From assembly GCA_004762125.1 (NCBI GenBank), contig SIHQ01000011.1, positions 62,001 through 126,000 of the forward strand: DNA of 64,000 nucleotides, given 5' to 3'. Each line of letters begins with the position of its first letter. The stretch's first letter is position 1. Positions 28,423 through 36,665 of the stretch are shown here, one piece after another. Origin of the DNA: Oceanospirillales bacterium (GTDB lineage: Bacteria > Pseudomonadota > Gammaproteobacteria > Pseudomonadales > Endozoicomonadaceae). The notes beneath the pieces are model-generated. The model was given only the letters and a program-made list of their open reading frames with translations. It made no database searches and was not told the origin of the DNA. Position numbers and translations under genes: made by a program.

Positions 28423-29419
28423 AGAAGATATTACAGCAGCTTGGGCAGCTCTGAGCACAATTGAAAAAGACTCTGGATGGCAAACAGTCTCTATTTCAAC
28501 TATAGGTAAATGTCGTGTATTGGCCGCTCGGCACTTTCCTGAGAATGAAGAATCAATATTAATTGGTTTTGACCTCAATAAGCAGCCTGCATCTAAACAG
28601 CTTCCTGAAGGAAAAGGTTTCAGGGTAGAAGTTGTCAGTGACAAACAGTTAGGTGAAACCAAGCGTTGGATAGGTCTCATCAGACTTAAAACAGGGTCTT
28701 CTGATATTTTCGCAGCAATGGTCAAAGACATTCTAACGCTGTTAAAGGAAAGCTCAGAGTTACCATCAGATCTGTTGTTCAGCATATTTCTTGGACGTAT
28801 TAGAGCTTGGCAGGATTTCATGAGTCGCCCAAGAGCTGCTTTGGGACCAGAGGCTGAAACTGGGCTTTATGGCGAGCTGTGCTTTCTCCAGCTGCTGTTA
28901 CAGCAAGAAATTACCTTTGATGAAGCTTTGGAGTCATGGCAGGGGCCATTAGACGGACTGCAAGACTTTTATCTAGGTTTTGGGGCAGTTGAGGTTAAGG
29001 CAACTTTGGCAGGCAAAGGGTTTCCGGCCAAAATTCATTCACTTGAGCAATTGGACGACTCCACACATCAGCCAATGTACCTGAGTGCAGTCAGATTGAA
29101 AGTAACAAGTAGTGGTAGCACTCTCCCTCAAATGATTAACAGCATAAGAAAAGATCTTATTTCAAACCAGTCGGCTCTGTCAGAGTTAGAAAACCGCCTA
29201 CTGAAAGTCGGATATCTTGATTCTCACAGCGAGCACTATGCACGACAGTTCTCAGTTACTGATATGCGACATATTCAATTGGATGAAAATTTTCCCCGCC
29301 TCACCCCAGCAAATGTTCCTTCAGGTATCCGATCTGCAAGATATGAAATTGATCTTGATCAGATTGAGTCATCAGATTTTCCTACTGATGAGATGTTTAA
29401 GAATTTAGGTGTAATTTAA
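28406..29419 (+). CDS. PD-(D/E)XK nuclease, DUF4420 family
   Basis: This 337-residue protein is a predicted restriction endonuclease of the DUF4420 family. A core of LGPEAETGLYGELCFLQLLL (about 145-165) is followed by the catalytic signature: aspartate 187 in LQDFYL, then E196-V-K198 in VEVKATLAG, which makes the D...ExK active site. The frame opens at 28385, but ATG 28406 follows GGGAG at seven bases and gives MTKHIEEDITAAW, so I take it. It overlaps the Z1 gene by 17 bases and is two bases from the AIPR gene. Together with the GHKL ATPase and Z1 protein it should form the cutting part of the system; the target is unknown. Confidence 0.88.
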   Translation: MTKHIEEDITAAWAALSTIEKDSGWQTVSISTIGKCRVLAARHFPENEESILIGFDLNKQPASKQLPEGKGFRVEVVSDKQLGETKRWIGLIRLKTGSSDIFAAMVKDILTLLKESSELPSDLLFSIFLGRIRAWQDFMSRPRAALGPEAETGLYGELCFLQLLLQQEITFDEALESWQGPLDGLQDFYLGFGAVEVKATLAGKGFPAKIHSLEQLDDSTHQPMYLSAVRLKVTSSGSTLPQMINSIRKDLISNQSALSELENRLLKVGYLDSHSEHYARQFSVTDMRHIQLDENFPRLTPANVPSGIRSARYEIDLDQIESSDFPTDEMFKNLGVI

Positions 29420-29421
29420 GT

Positions 29422-31212
29422 ATGGAATTAATAGATTATTTAAGACAAACACAATCTGAAGTTCGTGACCTTCTGAATGAAAGAATGGACCTTCCTGGAG
29501 AACCTTATCCCTTTCCAGAGTCTGTTTTCACAGAAGTAATGATGCAGCATATGGCGGAAGTAGGGATGACTTTCGAGCCAGAGGTATGTCATTTCGATGC
29601 TAAAATTGGTCGGTATAATGTTCGACTCAGTGGCTATGCATTATCTGATGATGTTGACCAACTTGACTTATTTGTGAGTCTTTATAGTGATGTAGAAGAT
29701 ATTGAGTACATTCCAAAAACAGAGGCTATACGTGCAGCGGACTACTGCTTAAGATTTGTATCAATGTGTGCTGAGCAGAAGCTTTCATCCAAGATGGATG
29801 ACTCAACTGAAGCTTATCAGGTTGCCTTCACTATTGAGTCTGCATATTCAAGTCTTGAGCAGATTCGAGTTTATGTACTGACCGATAGAGTTGCTAAAGA
29901 AAAACAATTTAAATCCCGAGAAGTAAATGGAAAAACTATCAAGCTTGAAATCATGGATATCGAGCGATTGTTCAGGCACACCTCAGCAGGAAAGCCACGG
30001 GATGAACTTATTGTTAACTTTGAAGAGTTAGCAGGTGGACCTCTTCCATGCGTTTGGGTTCCCGGACAGATGAGTGAGTATGATTATGCCATGACAGTGA
30101 TACCTGGCGAAGCTCTCAGATCAATTTATGATAAATATGGCCCCAGAATTCTAGAAGCAAATGTTCGCTCATTCTTAAGTGTTACAGGGAAAGTAAACAA
30201 AGGTATTCGGGATACCCTTAAAGATGAGCCAGAACGTTTTATGGCTTATAACAATGGCCTTGTTATAGTTGCTGACGAAGTCAGGATGGAAACTGCAGCT
30301 GATGGAAGCCCCGGTATTACTTGGCTTAAGGGCATGCAAGTTGTGAATGGAGGACAAACTTCTGCATCCCTGTATTTCACAAAGAAAAGAAATCCTGAGA
30401 TTGACCTCTCGAGAGTGAGGATTCCCGCCAAGCTAATAGTTCTTCGTTCAAATAAGGTCAGCGATGAGGAACAATTAATTGCTGACATCTCACGTTATGC
30501 GAATAGTCAGAATGCCGTGAAACAATCTGACTTTGCAGCGAACCACCTTCTCCATGTGGCAATTGAAAGCCATGCACTAAGAACTTACTGTCCTGATGGT
30601 GTTAGTAGGTGGTTTTATGAGCGAGCATCAGGAAGCTATAAAGTAATGTTGGAGCGTGAAGGAACAACTCCTGCTAAACAAAGACAGCTCAAAGCCTCAA
30701 TACCCCCAGCTAGGAAAATCACAAAGCCGGATATGGCAAAATTTCTGGGTATCTGGGATCAAAAACCAGACCAAGTATCCTTGGGTGCTCAGAAATACTT
30801 TATGAAGTTTATGGAAACTGCTTCAGATTTTAGATGGGAATCTGGAGAGGCTGAACCAACACTGGATGATTATAAAAAACTGGTGTCGAAGGCAATTCTG
30901 TTCAAAACGGCCACTAAACTCATCAGGCCAAGATATCAGGCATTTCAAGGAAATATCACAACCTATACCCTGTCTCTACTATCAATGAAAATTGGTGATC
31001 AGCTTGATTTAGATAAGATTTGGGAAGCCCAAGATTTATCTCAGAAATTGAAAGATCAAATTGTTGCTTGGTCTGCAGAAGTCCACAAACAGTTGCATAG
31101 CTCAGCATCCGGAAGAATGGTTTCTGAATGGGCGAAAAAGCCTGAATGCTGGGGTTGGATCAAAGCTGTAAAATTCTCAGAGCCGTTGACTCATATTCCT
31201 GAGTGTAACTGA
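29422..31212 (+). CDS. AIPR-family (abortive phage infection) protein
   Basis: This 596-residue protein carries the AIPR domain. The signature blocks are visible: ERFMAYNNGLVIVADEV, MQVVNGGQTSASLYF (about 310-325), RIPAKLIVLRS, and ISRYANSQNAVKQSDFAANH (about 353-373), followed by WFYERASGSYKVM. The family was first linked to abortive phage infection in Lactococcus, and members are common in defence operons; the biochemical activity is not settled. It is the last gene of the operon, two bases after the nuclease gene. A hairpin (31242-31273) follows. It could be an effector that kills or stalls the infected cell, or a subunit of the restriction complex. Confidence 0.88.
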   Translation: MELIDYLRQTQSEVRDLLNERMDLPGEPYPFPESVFTEVMMQHMAEVGMTFEPEVCHFDAKIGRYNVRLSGYALSDDVDQLDLFVSLYSDVEDIEYIPKTEAIRAADYCLRFVSMCAEQKLSSKMDDSTEAYQVAFTIESAYSSLEQIRVYVLTDRVAKEKQFKSREVNGKTIKLEIMDIERLFRHTSAGKPRDELIVNFEELAGGPLPCVWVPGQMSEYDYAMTVIPGEALRSIYDKYGPRILEANVRSFLSVTGKVNKGIRDTLKDEPERFMAYNNGLVIVADEVRMETAADGSPGITWLKGMQVVNGGQTSASLYFTKKRNPEIDLSRVRIPAKLIVLRSNKVSDEEQLIADISRYANSQNAVKQSDFAANHLLHVAIESHALRTYCPDGVSRWFYERASGSYKVMLEREGTTPAKQRQLKASIPPARKITKPDMAKFLGIWDQKPDQVSLGAQKYFMKFMETASDFRWESGEAEPTLDDYKKLVSKAILFKTATKLIRPRYQAFQGNITTYTLSLLSMKIGDQLDLDKIWEAQDLSQKLKDQIVAWSAEVHKQLHSSASGRMVSEWAKKPECWGWIKAVKFSEPLTHIPECN

Positions 31213-31452
31213 GCTGGTCGAAGCAATCTCTCCTTTAATTTTGCAGCACTTTACGACTATTCAAGGTGCTGCAGTTTCATTTTCAAGCTTTAAAAATTCA
31301 TCTTTAGACTTTAAGATTTAAAGCTTTCTATTTTCACTCATATCATTTTTTGCTGTAGTGATTAATGATGGTTGTGTTCCAAATATTCCGATAGATCATA
31401 AATACCTATCCTCTATTGGAATACTTGCAAAACAGCCATTAACCGTTTCCTT
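31213..31452. other. Island right end: hairpin and inverted repeats before the IS
   Basis: No gene is seen in these 240 bases. TGCAGCAC (31242-31249) and GTGCTGCA (31266-31273) form a possible terminator of the defence operon. Further on, AAGCTTTAAA and TTTAAAGCTT make a second inverted repeat (about 31286-31326). No copy of the tRNA-Thr 3' end is present. Confidence 0.5.
31242..31273 (+). terminator. Possible terminator of the defence operon
   Basis: Eight-bp perfect arms TGCAGCAC and GTGCTGCA flank a 16-base loop, followed by GTTTCATTTTC. It lies 29 bases after the AIPR stop. Confidence 0.4.
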
Positions 31453-32265
31453 GGTTCTGTTGCAAAGTTTTCGATAGAACACTGAGACCTATCTTCCAGA
31501 CACAATTAGACTGCGAGAGAATGAAAGTAATCCCAGTCATTGGCTGATTGAGTTTTGTCGTACTGGCCTTTACGAATACTGTGACATAGCTCCACACCTT
31601 TCAGAGCTCTCCGGGCGGTTTTGAAACTCTGAAATCCCAGCATGGGCTTTGTCCTTCGTTTGATCCCTCGGTGGTCCTGCTCTATCAGGTTATTCAGGTA
31701 TTTGATCTGGCGGATTTCGACCTTTGGCTGACCGGCTTTCTTTTGTTCTTTGTTGAGTTGTTCCAGGGCCGCTGTATTAGACCCGCTCTTGTCGATGGTC
31801 ACCTTCTCGGGCATACCGTTGAGGCGAATAGCCTTCCTAAAAAATCGCAGGGCCGCCCTCTTGTCATGCTTTTTGGTCAGCAGGAAGTCCACTGTATCCC
31901 CTCCTGTATCGACTGCCCTGTAGAGGTAGACCCACTCGCCTTTGATTTTGATGTACGTTTCATCCATACGCCAGGAGGTACCACAAGACTTGCGACGTTT
32001 ACAGTGTTCCGCTTCCAGTTGTGGAGCGTATTCCTGAACCCAGCGGTAGGGAGTAGTGTGATGGATCTCGACGCCACGCTCTTCTAAAATTTCCCCCAGA
32101 TCGCGGTAGCTCAAGTTATAGCGCAGGTACCAGCGGATGGTTTGAAGCATGAGATCTGTGGGAAAGTGGCGACCGGAAAAGTCCATGGTAAAAGGCTCAA
32201 CTAAACTACTATGACTGAATATAAGGTAGCAGGCTTATAAATCGACGTCAGTTTGCAACAGAACC
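31453..32265. mobile_element. IS6-family insertion sequence, complete, no target duplication
   Basis: An 813-bp element is bounded by 14-bp terminal inverted repeats GGTTCTGTTGCAAA (left at 31453-31466; right end its reverse complement at 32252-32265), the signature of the IS6/IS26 group. It encodes one intact transposase. The flanking eight-mers differ (GTTTCCTT on the left, GTAATCAG on the right), so the target duplication expected of simple insertion is missing. That is typical after IS6-mediated deletion or recombination between copies. The right end lies four bases past the stop of the neighbouring oxidoreductase gene. Confidence 0.9.
31506..32186 (-). CDS. IS6-family DDE transposase
   Basis: This 226-residue transposase is complete. 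The DDE triad is D75 in WRMDETYIK, D132 in VTIDKSGSN and E169 in KYLNNLIEQDH, with the 36-residue spacing of D132 and E169 close to the family value. The N-terminal zinc-finger-like/HTH part reads FPTDLMLQTIRWYLRYNLSYRDLGEILEERGV. IS6 enzymes move by replicative cointegration, and repeated copies cause deletions of adjacent DNA. The gene fills the element, which is consistent with activity. Confidence 0.95.
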   Translation of the reverse strand: MDFSGRHFPTDLMLQTIRWYLRYNLSYRDLGEILEERGVEIHHTTPYRWVQEYAPQLEAEHCKRRKSCGTSWRMDETYIKIKGEWVYLYRAVDTGGDTVDFLLTKKHDKRAALRFFRKAIRLNGMPEKVTIDKSGSNTAALEQLNKEQKKAGQPKVEIRQIKYLNNLIEQDHRGIKRRTKPMLGFQSFKTARRALKGVELCHSIRKGQYDKTQSANDWDYFHSLAV

Positions 32266-32269
32266 GTAA

Positions 32270-33301
32270 TCAGGACGGTTCTAATGCCAATAGCTGTTTG
32301 CCCTTATTCTCCCCTTTGAACAATCGTTCAAGTGTCGCAGGAATACGATCAAACCCTTCCTGAATGTCTTCTCTGTATTTTATCTGTCCTGACATAACCC
32401 ATTCACCCAGTTTGCCCGCAGCCTCGTCAATTCGATCGAGGTAGTCCAGCATAATAAAGCCCTGCATTTTGATCCGACGAGTGATCAGATACTTCAGGTT
32501 CGTAGGTCCTGCCTGCGCCTCTGCAGAGTTATACTCACTGATTTGGCCACAAAGAACAATACGACCAAACTCAGCCATATGTTCAATAGCGTCTTCCAGT
32601 GTTTTTCCACCCACATTATCAAAGAAGATATCAATACCTGAGGGGCAAAGTTCTGACAAGCATTGCTGAATATTTCTCGTTTTGTAGTTGATGGCTTCGT
32701 CTGCACCACATTCCTCTTTCAGCCATTGGCATTTTTCATCAGTACCGGCGATAGCAATAACACGACAACCTTTCAGTTTTGCCAACTGAACCGCTACTGA
32801 GCCAACGGCACCGGCTGCGCCAGAAACAAGCACTGTCTCACCGGGCTGCGGACGTCCAACATCCATCATGCCAAAATAAGCTGTCAGACTACTGCCACCA
32901 AATACAGACAGCACTGTGGTAGGCGGTATGCCTTCAGCCACAGCAGTAGGTGGAATCAGATCATCAGGTCCAGCAACGGCATAATCCTGCCAACCGAACA
33001 TTCCTTGTACCAGGCTACCTTCAGGCCAGGCTGAATTAGTAGAACGAATGACTTTTGCTATCGATGAGGCTCTCATGGCCTCACCAATCTGTACCGGAGG
33101 TAGATAACTAGGCTCATCATCCATCCAGCCCCGCATAGCCGGATCAAAACTAAGATACAAGTTCTTCAACAAAACCTGACCGGACTGCACATCCGGTTCC
33201 GGAATAGCTGATTCTGCGTACTCGAAGTTATCCTGTCCGACCATTCCGGAAGGACGGCTCTTAAGCAACCATTGTCTATTAATATCTTGTGAAGCTGTCA
33301 T
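32270..33301 (-). CDS. NADP-dependent MDR oxidoreductase (CurA/leukotriene-dehydrogenase-like)
   Basis: This 343-residue zinc-less medium-chain reductase probably reduces an activated carbon-carbon double bond with NADPH. The N-terminal GroES-like domain contains NLYLSFDPAMRGWMDD, and the Rossmann domain shows VLVSGAAGAVGSVAVQLAKLKGCRVIAIAG (about 145-175) with FDNVGGKTLE later. It resembles E. coli CurA and plant/animal alkenal reductases. The gene is intact; the IS begins four bases after its stop. It follows a small orphan gene and a KstD-like flavoprotein on the same strand, so the three may form a catabolic operon. The natural substrate is unknown. Confidence 0.88.
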   Translation of the reverse strand: MTASQDINRQWLLKSRPSGMVGQDNFEYAESAIPEPDVQSGQVLLKNLYLSFDPAMRGWMDDEPSYLPPVQIGEAMRASSIAKVIRSTNSAWPEGSLVQGMFGWQDYAVAGPDDLIPPTAVAEGIPPTTVLSVFGGSSLTAYFGMMDVGRPQPGETVLVSGAAGAVGSVAVQLAKLKGCRVIAIAGTDEKCQWLKEECGADEAINYKTRNIQQCLSELCPSGIDIFFDNVGGKTLEDAIEHMAEFGRIVLCGQISEYNSAEAQAGPTNLKYLITRRIKMQGFIMLDYLDRIDEAAGKLGEWVMSGQIKYREDIQEGFDRIPATLERLFKGENKGKQLLALEPS

Positions 33302-33366
33302 TAATGGCTCGCTGTTTTCTTATTTTTATTGAACTATTTTTTTGAACTATTTTTTTGAACAACACC

Positions 33367-33660
33367 TTAAGCTGCGACAACCTGACCACGATAGATTCTA
33401 TGGGGCTTGCCGCCAAAAGGTTCTTTCCGCAAAGATTGATTTAGCTGTTGAAAGCAATCGTCAATTAACTTCGACGTCTCTTGAGATAGATTCGGTTGGA
33501 ACATTTCAAGATTTTTCAGCAAATCAGGATCAGCCAAACTCAGAATATACCCTTGCTCTACTTTTACACGACGCCGAATCTTTAATAATGCGTCCATCAG
33601 CTGTTTGCTGGGATTTGCTGGCATAGAATGCATTCCGAATCTTCCCTGTATTTCAATCAT
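33367..33660 (-). CDS. Small protein of unknown function
   Basis: This frame encodes 97 residues with no recognised domain: a helical, moderately charged protein (LLKIRRRVKVEQGYILSLADPDLLKNLEMFQ, then QETSKLIDDCFQQLNQSL). It lies 39 bases after the KstD-like gene and 65 before the oxidoreductase, all on the minus strand, which supports its being a true co-transcribed gene. I see no signal peptide or membrane segment. A possible start at residue 10 or 13 (MHSM) would shorten it slightly. Confidence 0.55.
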   Translation of the reverse strand: MIEIQGRFGMHSMPANPSKQLMDALLKIRRRVKVEQGYILSLADPDLLKNLEMFQPNLSQETSKLIDDCFQQLNQSLRKEPFGGKPHRIYRGQVVAA

Positions 33661-33699
33661 CAGTTACAGATCGGAATGCAAACCCTGTGCCACCGGTTG

Positions 33700-35469
33700 T
33701 TAAGCAGGAACAGACGCTTTTTCAACCTTTCTATTATCTGCTTTATCAACGTTCTTTGCCTGACTGGCAATATGCTTGGCTGCCTGATACCCGAACGTCA
33801 TGGCAGGTCCTAGAGTGGAACCAGGACCTGGATAGGTTGGGAGGATAGCGGCAGCACAATTACCGATGGCATACAGACCTTCTATTGGCTTATCTGTTGA
33901 TTCAGAGAGCACCTGGGCATGGGTGTTAATATCCATGCCACCATGGGTGCCAAAATCACCGGGGTCAATGCGTATCGCATAGAAGGGGCCTTCATCAATG
34001 GCATTCAAACAAGGGTTAGGCGTCACTGTCACATCACCGTAATAACGATCGTACTCAGTATCACCACGCTGGAATTCAGTATCTTTGCCCGTGCTAGCAT
34101 AACCATTCATCTGAGTAATGGTTTTGTTTAAACCACTCTGATCAATCCCTAGTTTCTGAGCCAGTTCATCGATGGACGCTTCTTTTGCCATAAAGCCATT
34201 TTCAAAATAGCTTTTAGGCAGCCTGAAATCAGGGCGAGATTGAACGTCCAACAACGGTCCAACCAGATAGCTGTTTCGGAATCGCTTGTCGAACACCATA
34301 TAAGCTGGCGCATTCGGATTCTCATCTGAGTGAGTCTGAAAAAACTCAGTCTGATATGCCATATAGTTCTGGGATTCATTGGCAATCCGTTGACCCGCCA
34401 TATTAACAACACAAGATCCAGGCAGAGACTTTTCCATTATGGCCAGTCTTGGTGCAGGTTCATCCGGTGCAGAGATGGTTGTGCACCACCAGGCACCATC
34501 CATCAGTCGAGTTTTTGCTCCCAACTTCAAACAAGCCAGCAACGCGTCACCAGTATTGGTTCGAATATTGCCACCAGACCATTCGGTACTGGTCGGCTTT
34601 GGCAAATACTTTTCACGCAGCTCCTGATTGTATTCAAAACCACCACTACCAAGCACCACACCCTGGCGAGCTTTGATATACACCTCACGACCCTGCTCTC
34701 GCGCCTTAATACCAATAACACGGCCGTTCTCGTCCTGGATCAGTTCTTCCAAAGCCGTGTTCAGAGTAACGGGCACATTGCGTTTCTTCAGCGCCAGATA
34801 CATACGAGCAATACCTGCAGAGCCGCAGGATATACGACGTGATCTTTTGGTTTTATGCTTCATTCGCCAAAAGGTTTCACTGGCGTACGTCAGCATCATC
34901 TTGGCCATGATGCCCATCCAGCCTTTTGAGCGGGTGACCAGATCGTGGCCTTCTACCTGCGTCATTCCAATGCGATCATAGAGGTAAAGCATATGGTGAG
35001 TGGGTTGAAGCTTATTCATATCTTCACCCAGCTCATCGACATTGATGGGCATAGGTTCCAGAGAACGATGCCCGGCTCTTGCACCCGGATTCTGCATGTA
35101 ATAGTCAGGATAATGTTCAAGAGAGATGTAGCCGACTTCTTCAGCTCGCTCTGTGACAAATTTGAGCATGGCTGACGACTGCTGAATATAGGTTTCTATC
35201 AGTTCCTCCGGTACGGTTCCCTGCTCTATTGTACTGACAAGGTAGGCACGAGCGTCTTCAACACTATCTTTCGCTCCACAGGCTTTGGCATAGTGATTAT
35301 TGGGAATCCAGATACCGCCTCCGGATACAGCACTTGTACCACCAAAGCGTTCCGCTTTTTCAATCACTTCAACGGTTTCGACACCCAGCTCTTTGAGACA
35401 AAGTGCAGACGTCAGGGCGCCTAGTCCGGAGCCAACCACTACAACATCCAGTTCACGATCCCACTGCAT
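33700..35469 (-). CDS. FAD-binding dehydrogenase of the 3-ketosteroid-delta-1-dehydrogenase/fumarate reductase family
   Basis: This 589-residue flavoprotein has an N-terminal FAD-binding Rossmann motif (DVVVVGSGLGALTSALCLKELG, then EKAERFGGTSAVSGGGIWIPNN). A long catalytic domain follows, and the C-terminal FAD block is LYAIGNCAAAILPTYPGPGSTLGPAMTFGYQAAKHIA. The layout is that of KstD-like enzymes and some flavocytochrome reductases without a heme domain. Family members desaturate steroid A rings or similar cyclic ketones. Its substrate is unknown; co-occurrence with an enone reductase suggests catabolism of a cyclic or unsaturated compound. A 15-bp palindrome lies 30 bases upstream of the start and may be its operator. 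Confidence 0.82.
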   Translation of the reverse strand: MQWDRELDVVVVGSGLGALTSALCLKELGVETVEVIEKAERFGGTSAVSGGGIWIPNNHYAKACGAKDSVEDARAYLVSTIEQGTVPEELIETYIQQSSAMLKFVTERAEEVGYISLEHYPDYYMQNPGARAGHRSLEPMPINVDELGEDMNKLQPTHHMLYLYDRIGMTQVEGHDLVTRSKGWMGIMAKMMLTYASETFWRMKHKTKRSRRISCGSAGIARMYLALKKRNVPVTLNTALEELIQDENGRVIGIKAREQGREVYIKARQGVVLGSGGFEYNQELREKYLPKPTSTEWSGGNIRTNTGDALLACLKLGAKTRLMDGAWWCTTISAPDEPAPRLAIMEKSLPGSCVVNMAGQRIANESQNYMAYQTEFFQTHSDENPNAPAYMVFDKRFRNSYLVGPLLDVQSRPDFRLPKSYFENGFMAKEASIDELAQKLGIDQSGLNKTITQMNGYASTGKDTEFQRGDTEYDRYYGDVTVTPNPCLNAIDEGPFYAIRIDPGDFGTHGGMDINTHAQVLSESTDKPIEGLYAIGNCAAAILPTYPGPGSTLGPAMTFGYQAAKHIASQAKNVDKADNRKVEKASVPA

Positions 35470-35499
35470 CTTTTACCCCTTTTTTTATTATTTTTTGCC

Positions 35500-35514
35500 A
35501 CGTTGGTCCAACGT
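35500..35514. promoter_or_regulatory. 15-bp palindrome upstream of the KstD-like gene
   Basis: ACGTTGG and CCAACGT flank a single T, forming an exact operator-like palindrome 31-45 bases before the start codon. TetR-type repressors of lipid or steroid catabolism bind such sites, but no regulator gene is adjacent. The remaining 35515-35775 shows nothing else. Confidence 0.45.
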
Positions 35515-35781
35515 ACCCGGCTTTGTCATCTTTTTTTTGTTCCGGATAAACCACACATATGGCTGTTTGGTGTGCATTGCCATCAGCACGAACTGACAGC
35601 CATTTTGTTTCATTAAACCGTGATCATGACCCGTTGCGAAACCGCATATGGACTAGAGGAGAGTCAGAGTTTGAAGACTTAAGGCAATATTTCTATAAAT
35701 TTTTTATCACTCCCAATGGCTGTCCTATACTTCCCTGCACAATTCGAACCCTACTCAATTCCCTAGGTCATAATTATGATC

Positions 35782-36579
35782 ATGAAGCCTGCACGACAAC
35801 TCTTTATTCTCTCTCTGATTGCATTCCTGCTATCGGGTTGTTCGAGTCTCCGCCAGCAAGGGCACTGCATTCTTGCTGGCGGAGCTGGAGGCCTGATTCT
35901 TGGAGCTATAGAAACGGCTGGGGCTGCCGCAGCTGGCGGTGCAGGCTTGGCAATACTGGGAGGATTGCTATGCCACAGTGCAGACACAGATAAAGGCAAA
36001 GATAAGCATTGCCCTTTTTCTGCCCCTAGAGGCACAAAACTAAACAAGAAAGGCTGCCCCGTAGACAGCGATAAAGATGGCATACCCAATTATCTCGATC
36101 TATGTCCAGACACCAAACCAAATACGGCTGTGAATGACGATGGCTGCCCAGACTCTGACAGGGACGGTATTGCGGACAACATAGATGAATGTCCAAACAC
36201 TCCTCCTGACACCAGGGTTGATGAGAGAGGCTGTCCTGTCATCCTGATTAAGCCGGTGGGACAGATTCTATTCAAATTTGATAAATCGACTCTATCCGAT
36301 GAAGCAAAAATATATCTTGATGGTATTGCTGATAAGCTGAAAGCTAATCCGAATATGAAATTGAATGCCTATGGCCATACTGATGTCTCAGGCCCTTCGG
36401 GTCATAATGAGAATCTATGCCTGCGCCGTGCCAAAAGCGTTACCGACTACCTGATTGAGCAGGGTGTCAGCACTAAGCAAGTTGAACCATACAGAGGTGG
36501 CATCATCAAGGAGCACAACGAGACCCATGATGGCAGAGCCCAGAACCGAAAAGTTGACCTGAATACAGAAGAGGAATAA
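35782..36579 (+). CDS. OmpA-family lipoprotein with calcium-binding (TSP3-like) repeats
   Basis: This outer-membrane lipoprotein has a signal peptide with lipobox LLSGC (lipidated Cys20 from ATG 35782; ATG 35776 is also possible). A glycine/alanine-rich hydrophobic segment follows (about 28-65), then thrombospondin type 3-like Ca-binding repeats: DSDKDGIPNYLDLCPDT, then DSDRDGIADNIDECPNT. The C-terminal OmpA domain (about 155-265) reads ILFKFDKSTLSDEAKIYLDGIADKL, GHTDVSG and RRAKSVTDYLIEQGV, with AQNRKVDL, and should bind peptidoglycan. It resembles OprF/Pal-type envelope anchors. No operon partner; the next gene is an orphan. Confidence 0.85.
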   Translation: MKPARQLFILSLIAFLLSGCSSLRQQGHCILAGGAGGLILGAIETAGAAAAGGAGLAILGGLLCHSADTDKGKDKHCPFSAPRGTKLNKKGCPVDSDKDGIPNYLDLCPDTKPNTAVNDDGCPDSDRDGIADNIDECPNTPPDTRVDERGCPVILIKPVGQILFKFDKSTLSDEAKIYLDGIADKLKANPNMKLNAYGHTDVSGPSGHNENLCLRRAKSVTDYLIEQGVSTKQVEPYRGGIIKEHNETHDGRAQNRKVDLNTEEE

Positions 36580-36665
36580 GAGTTTATAATTAACAGGGTT
36601 ACTTTTAATTAACTGAATATTCAGAATTTCTGAGATAGCTTAAAGCCAGGGAAGGCTAACTGTTT

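Noticed and set aside
27567-28821. Two long minus-strand frames (180 and 248 residues)
   Set aside because: They are antisense to the Z1 and nuclease genes, which carry clear conserved motifs on the plus strand.
31213-33400. Search for attR (a second copy of the tRNA-Thr 3' end)
   Set aside because: No match to GGTGCCGGCACCA or its flank was seen by eye.
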